From a virus, in IMG/VR virus record IMGVR_UViG_3300015371_000004, positions 1 to 64,000 of that record: 64,000 nucleotides of DNA. One strand, 5' to 3'. A program made the position numbers and the translations under genes. This document shows positions 60,038-64,000 of this stretch, piece after piece; the first letter of the stretch is position 1; each line of letters starts with the position of its first letter. Below the pieces are notes generated by a model. That model was given only the letters and a program-made list of their open reading frames with translations. It ran no database searches and was not told where the DNA came from.

Positions 60038-60318
60038 GCCAGCGCCTCGTTCGTGATCCGAATGACGTCGCTGCAGCCCGCAATTTCTTTCTTGATCGCG
60101 GCGTGCAGCTCGGCGACCGCCTTGTCCAGCTGGGCTTCAAGCGCCTTCAGCTCGACGTCGGCCTTGTCCGGCTCAACCCCCAGCGCGCGGATCTCCTGCT
60201 CGGTCTGCTCCAGCCGGGTCTTGGCCAGCGCCAGATTGGCCTCGGCCTTCGCGCGCAGCGTCCGCGCCTGACTCTCCAGCTCCCGCAGCTCGACAACTTT
60301 TTTGTAGGTCTGATCCAT
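60034..60318 (-). CDS. 94-aa coiled-coil protein
   Basis: Clear heptads through residues 5-85 (VVELRELESQARTLRAKAEA; ELKALEAQLDKAVAELHAA). Sits between the two SbcC-like halves; could supply part of the missing coiled-coil arm, but this is only suggested by position. Confidence 0.6.
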   Translation of the reverse strand: MDQTYKKVVELRELESQARTLRAKAEANLALAKTRLEQTEQEIRALGVEPDKADVELKALEAQLDKAVAELHAAIKKEIAGCSDVIRITNEALA

Positions 60319-60341
60319 GGCGTCTCAGTGATACCCCAACC

Positions 60342-61100
60342 TCACAGCGACACAGGCCCGCCGCCCGCCGGGACCTCCGGCAACATGGCCTGCTTGTTCC
60401 GGATCGAGACCCGGTAGGCCTCGCACTGCAGCGTGAACGGGCAGTACCGGCAATGGCTCCCGACCTTCGGAGACGTCAGGCCCGCCTTGAAGTCGAGCAT
60501 CGTGCGATCGAGTGAGCGATCGAACGCCACGCGCTGGGCGGGCGTGAACCGGATCCACGTGACCGTGCCCTTGCGGAAGCGCCACTGGCCCAAGTACGAA
60601 GGCTGATACGGCGTTCGCTCCAGCGCCGAGGCGTAGAACCAGAGCTGCTCCCGGTCGCCCTTGCCGGACTTACCATCGAGGAGTCGGTACCGGTTGTCGA
60701 GCCCCTTGACGAGCCAGTCCAGCCGTCCCTCGATCGACACGTCATGGAAGACCCGGCTGACTTGATACTCGACGAGTGCCGGGCCGACCAGCTGCTCCCG
60801 GCGCGCCGTCTCGACAATTTCAGGAATGAGATCGGTGACGACAACCACCTGACTCATGAGGTCGTTGGGCGTCTCCAGCGCGGCTCGCTGGAGCGCTGCG
60901 TACATTTTGGCGGTCGGGTTCGGTGTTTCCCACAGCCGCTCAGTGTAGAACCGCTCCATGATCTTGTGCAGAAGCCGCCCACGCTCGCGGCCCTCGGACT
61001 GCACCTGCGGGATCTGCTCGGTCCGCCCCTCCCGCCGCCACGCCTGCTGCTGCGGGCAGCGCCGGAACGACGCGAACTCCGACCAGCCGACGCGTCTCAT
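60342..61100 (-). CDS. Cas4/RecB-like nuclease with iron-sulphur cysteines
   Basis: 252 aa. PD-(D/E)XK core: GRLLHKIMERF, IEGRLDWLVKG and YRLLDGKSGKG, then QLWFYA. Four Cys as in Cas4/AddB: C15 (FRRCPQQ) and three in CRYCPFTLQC near the end. A 5'-3' or 3'-5' DNA exonuclease with an Fe-S clasp. Next to SbcD, so part of the recombination set. Confidence 0.75.
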   Translation of the reverse strand: MRRVGWSEFASFRRCPQQQAWRREGRTEQIPQVQSEGRERGRLLHKIMERFYTERLWETPNPTAKMYAALQRAALETPNDLMSQVVVVTDLIPEIVETARREQLVGPALVEYQVSRVFHDVSIEGRLDWLVKGLDNRYRLLDGKSGKGDREQLWFYASALERTPYQPSYLGQWRFRKGTVTWIRFTPAQRVAFDRSLDRTMLDFKAGLTSPKVGSHCRYCPFTLQCEAYRVSIRNKQAMLPEVPAGGGPVSL

Positions 61101-61291
61101 TCCACTCCTCGACGCTTCAGCTCCTCGGTGATGATCTGGATCCGGGTCTCGCAGAACTCCACGTTCTCCGCGCGCGGGTCCGCGTCGCGGTCCAGCTTGA
61201 ACGCCTCCCGCAGCTGCACGAGCCGATCATCAGGCCAGATCGGCGACCGGTAGAAGGCGCGCGCGTCGTCGTGGCTGCTCCGTGTTTTCAC
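61097..61291 (-). CDS. 64-aa hypothetical protein
   Basis: Helical, with AFYRSPIWPDDRLVQLREAF and FCETRIQIITEELKRRG. ATGA overlaps with SbcD-like and Cas4-like genes. Function unknown. Confidence 0.55.
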   Translation of the reverse strand: MKTRSSHDDARAFYRSPIWPDDRLVQLREAFKLDRDADPRAENVEFCETRIQIITEELKRRGVE

Positions 61292-62295
61292 GCCACCGCC
61301 TCCTCCGCCGCCGTCAGGTACTGCTGGACCCGCGCGCGCACATCGTCTTCCACGTCGAGCGCCGCGACCCGCTCCGAGAGGGACTGCGTCGACACCAGCG
61401 ACAGAAAGTCGTCGGCGATCTGCTGCCCCAGCCCGGCCTCGAACTGCGCGGCTACAGTCTTCTCGTACGCGTAGCGTTTTAGATCAAAAATTTTCTCGGC
61501 CGGTTCGACCTTGAGCTTGACAAGGTGTCCCTTGAACTCAAACGTCAACCCGTCCTCGCCCTGCGGGCCCATATACTCTGTGATACCCGCATAGATCGTT
61601 CGCTGCAGCTCCTCCCCCGCCAACGACCCACGCCCAAGCGCGCCGAAGTTCAGGAAGAGCTTGGACCCCACGCGCTGCGTGGCGACGGCCGAATGATCGT
61701 GGCCGAAGTGGTAGACCTGAAACGGATAGGCCGCCAGCGCTTCATAAGAGAGCACAGTCTGCCCAAAGAACTGCCCGCCGGTCTTCGACGCAAACGCGTG
61801 CGCGAGCACGATGGCAGGCTGGAACGTGCTGACCGTCTTGGCCACCGCCGCCCACTTGGCCGGGTCCTTCGCGTCCGGCCATGGGATCCCTACGATCTGG
61901 ACCGGCATAAGCGCAATGCCCTCTAGCCTGACGTCCGTCGGCACGTGGTAGGGCTGGTAGGACACGTCGATCAGCGCGCCCGTCTCGAAGAGCACCCCGA
62001 GGGGCGTCGTGCTGAGCGAGTCGAGCCGGTTGTAGCGCTCGTCGTGATTGCCGGGAATTGCCAGCACCGGGACGCCCACCGTCTTCAGCCACGCGGCCAG
62101 TCGCGCGACGATCGCGTAGGACGTGTTCACCGAATTGAACAGATCCCCGGCCACCGCGATGACGTTGACCTTCTCCAGCTGCGCAATCTCGGCGACCTGA
62201 TCGAGCTTGCGGAACATCGTGTCCGGCCAGCTGTCGAGTCGGCTCGACGGGGTCAGATGCCAAAGATGCCAGTCGTTCGTGTGGAGACACTTCAT
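61288..62295 (-). CDS. SbcD/Mre11-like nuclease
   Basis: 335 aa. Calcineurin-like phosphoesterase motifs: DWH (D8, H10), VAGDLF (D51), GNHDE (83-86), VLAHAFA and GHDHSA near the end of the core. About 100 residues follow for binding the coiled coil. With the split SbcC-like ATPase it should open blocked or hairpin DNA ends in recombination-dependent replication, like T4 gp47. Confidence 0.85.
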   Translation of the reverse strand: MKCLHTNDWHLWHLTPSSRLDSWPDTMFRKLDQVAEIAQLEKVNVIAVAGDLFNSVNTSYAIVARLAAWLKTVGVPVLAIPGNHDERYNRLDSLSTTPLGVLFETGALIDVSYQPYHVPTDVRLEGIALMPVQIVGIPWPDAKDPAKWAAVAKTVSTFQPAIVLAHAFASKTGGQFFGQTVLSYEALAAYPFQVYHFGHDHSAVATQRVGSKLFLNFGALGRGSLAGEELQRTIYAGITEYMGPQGEDGLTFEFKGHLVKLKVEPAEKIFDLKRYAYEKTVAAQFEAGLGQQIADDFLSLVSTQSLSERVAALDVEDDVRARVQQYLTAAEEAVA

Positions 62296-63494
62296 CCGAG
62301 GAGCGCCTCCAAGTCTTCGTCGATCTGGCCCTGCCCCAACGGGACCCGCTGGCCACAGACCGGGCAGATTTTCAGGTCATGCAGGGCAGTCGCCACCGCT
62401 CCCTCCGCCTGCTCAACGTCCTGACTCGACGCCCCGAAGGCCGCCTCTGCCATGCGCAGCGAGGCCAGCGCGTTCGCGAGCTGGTTCACCAGCGCGCGCA
62501 AGGCCGTCGCCGTGTCCATCGCTTTCGAGTACCCGAGCTGTGGACTTTCCGGAGGCGGGTGAAGGCCTTTGACCACCCAGAGCTTGCGGAGGCGCGCCGC
62601 CAGATCGGCCACGCGCCAGTGACGCTCTTGCAGGACTTCGATGCCCGACGGCTCCCGGGCCGGAGGCAGCTCGACCATGACCCCCTTCTGGAGAGCTGCA
62701 CGCTTGGGGATCAGGTTGGCCAGACGCTGGCCGATGTTCGCCTGCGCTTCAATCGGCCCAAGGTCGACGGCTGTGGGGAGGTCGGCAGCCACCGCGGCCT
62801 GCAGCATCCGGCGCCGTGCCAGCGCCGCAGTCAGGCGGGAGACCCGGTCACGCAGGGCATCAACCCGCACACTCTCCAGCTTCAACCGCTCGACCGCCTC
62901 CACGAGCTTCGCGACCGGCGGCTCGATCGTCTCCACAATCGCCTGTGCCTTGGTCAGGTCTGCCCGCCTCAGCCCCAGCAGCTGGCGCGCCGACCTAAGA
63001 TCCTTGGCGCACGCCGCGCTCGCCCGAAGCAGAATGTCCAGCCGGGACGCCCGCGTGAGGATCTCGCTGACCGTGCTCCCCGGCAGCTGCAGCATGAAGA
63101 TCGGATCCAGCTGGCCCCCGACCTGCGGGCGGATCGACTCCTTGTCATCGAGCTTCAGATCCCGGTAGCCCGCGTCGACCAGTGGCTGTGGCGCGTAGCG
63201 GTTCACGTTGGTGAAGGGCTCACCGTTCACCGAGAACTCGTTCACGCTCTTGCCCTTCTCCCAGACCACATGAAGCGGCGGCCCGTCCTTGGCCGGAACG
63301 TCCGTCAGCTCGACGCGCGTCTTTGACTCGCCCTTGCGGACGAAGCCTGCGCCCGGCCGATTGAAGAGGGCCCCGGTCACCGCCCGGATCAGCGCGCTCT
63401 TGCCGAGGTTCGAGCGGCCGACGATCACCGTCAGCCCCTCAGCTTCCACCTCGGCTGATTCGAGCGACTGGAAATTTTTAACGGAGATTTTCAT
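62292..63494 (-). CDS. SbcC/Rad50-like ATPase, N-terminal half with zinc hook
   Basis: 400 aa. Walker A GRSNLGKS (26-33), ATPase sheet, Q-loop region VGGQLDPIFML, then a helical coiled coil (about 165-370). The zinc hook CPVC (C377, C380) is 20 residues from the C-terminus, so the chain stops right at the apex where normal Rad50 turns back. The returning arm and Walker B are in the gene at 59.0-59.6 kb. Partner of the adjacent SbcD-like gene (4-bp overlap). Confidence 0.8.
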   Translation of the reverse strand: MKISVKNFQSLESAEVEAEGLTVIVGRSNLGKSALIRAVTGALFNRPGAGFVRKGESKTRVELTDVPAKDGPPLHVVWEKGKSVNEFSVNGEPFTNVNRYAPQPLVDAGYRDLKLDDKESIRPQVGGQLDPIFMLQLPGSTVSEILTRASRLDILLRASAACAKDLRSARQLLGLRRADLTKAQAIVETIEPPVAKLVEAVERLKLESVRVDALRDRVSRLTAALARRRMLQAAVAADLPTAVDLGPIEAQANIGQRLANLIPKRAALQKGVMVELPPAREPSGIEVLQERHWRVADLAARLRKLWVVKGLHPPPESPQLGYSKAMDTATALRALVNQLANALASLRMAEAAFGASSQDVEQAEGAVATALHDLKICPVCGQRVPLGQGQIDEDLEALLG

Positions 63495-63721
63495 GTGGCC
63501 ACGCCACGCGGGTCCGTGTAGATCAGCTCGACCTTCTCGACATGTGAGTACTTGATCTCATGGTGGTCTGCGGCTGCCAAGCCCAGCTCACGCACCTGCG
63601 AGACGGAGTCATCGAGGGCAAATTCCTTCTGATAGACGAAGGAGACCACGTGCTGCCACCGAACCCCCAACGGCGACACCTCGACTCGTGCGCCGTAGAT
63701 CGTTACGCGCCACTGAGCCAT
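63491..63721 (-). CDS. 76-aa beta-rich protein
   Basis: ATG 63721. Strands WRVTIYGARVEVSPLGVRWQ and VEKVELIYTDPRGVAT. Overlaps the RecA-like stop by 19 bp. Function unknown. Confidence 0.55.
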   Translation of the reverse strand: MAQWRVTIYGARVEVSPLGVRWQHVVSFVYQKEFALDDSVSQVRELGLAAADHHEIKYSHVEKVELIYTDPRGVAT

Positions 63722-64000
63722 TTGAGGATCCCCGCGTCGATGAGCTTCTGCTTGATCGCCTGCATGAAGGGCGGCGTGTTTAGCGCATGGTCGTAGAGCG
63801 CCGAGTCGCCCTGCCACTTCCCGCTCTGCCCGCCCCCGTCGTCGAAGACGAACCACGCGGCCTTCTGCTCAATGACCCCGGCCGCCTTGGCCGCATCGAG
63901 CAGCGTCTGGATGTTGTCGATCCCGTACACCTGCCGCTCTTCATCGAAGCGGATCGTGAACTCCACCTTACGGAAGGCAGGCATCACCTTGGACTTGGCG
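63703..64000 (-). CDS. RecA-like recombinase, C-terminal fragment
   Basis: 98 residues to the right edge, no start in frame needed. AKSKVMPAFRKVEFTIRF followed by GVIEQKAAWFVFDDGGG and a helical tail matches the end of RecA's core (KNK-APPF...EF ... I-E-K-x-GAWY) and the start of its C-terminal domain. N-terminal Walker motifs lie outside the window. Confidence 0.7.
   Translation of the reverse strand, partial: AKSKVMPAFRKVEFTIRFDEERQVYGIDNIQTLLDAAKAAGVIEQKAAWFVFDDGGGQSGKWQGDSALYDHALNTPPFMQAIKQKLIDAGILKWLSGA

Overview
This 64 kb, high-GC window is part of the genome of a tailed double-stranded DNA phage, probably uncultured. The set of a very long tape-measure protein, tail tube, tail terminator, frameshifted tail-assembly chaperones and HK97-type head genes, with no sheath or contractile baseplate genes seen, points to a long-tailed siphovirus. 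The host cannot be named. A putative lipoprotein, several secreted or membrane-anchored small proteins and a lysis block suggest a Gram-negative host. No tRNA genes, integrase or CRISPR array were seen. Both ends are cut: a virion or secreted enzyme runs off the left edge and a RecA-like protein runs off the right edge.

Almost everything is on the minus strand, so transcription runs from high to low coordinates. Right end (57.6-64 kb): recombination, replication and transcription genes (RecA-like C-terminus, SbcC-like N half, SbcD/Mre11 nuclease, Cas4/RecB-like nuclease, SbcC-like C half, TOPRIM primase, NusG-like factor). Then a sigma region-4-like protein, a possible small terminase and the ATPase half of the large terminase (55.7-57.6 kb). 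From 51.1 to 55.7 kb lies an island that separates the terminase ATPase from its nuclease domain. It holds three proteins with a shared Cys/His tag (one a zeta-toxin-like kinase) and a divergent promoter hub with small plus-strand genes. From 51.1 down to 35.4 kb: terminase nuclease, portal, MuF-like protein, a glycosyltransferase, protease/scaffold, decoration protein, capsid, connectors, two further tagged proteins, tail terminator, tail tube and chaperones. From 35.4 to 24.5 kb: 1897-aa tape measure, a second glycosyltransferase, baseplate hub/fibre and fibre. From 24.5 to 18 kb: membrane proteins, two lysins, holin, lipoprotein and two tagged proteins. The plus-strand block 14.6-17.9 kb and the minus block 7.4-14.5 kb hold small early-type genes. 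The left 7.4 kb encodes large propeller-like and glycosidase-like surface proteins.

Three things stand out. First, six near-identical promoters (GGAAC[CT]T, 15-16 nt spacer, GTCTAA), of the kind read by ECF sigma factors, occur in two hubs at 14.5 and 51.9 kb. The divergent pairs flank TTACA-N4-TGTAA palindromes, and the same genome encodes a sigma region-4-like and a NusG-like protein. Second, a short motif (N-[DP]-C-H-x-P-x-G-x-P-[DE]-G-G-Q-F-C, with one degenerate copy) recurs eight times in seven otherwise unrelated proteins, usually at residues 17-30; I infer a shared delivery or processing tag on possible injected effectors. Third, two normally single-chain enzymes are split: the large terminase (ATPase and nuclease 4.6 kb apart) and an SbcC/Rad50-like ATPase (broken just after the zinc hook).
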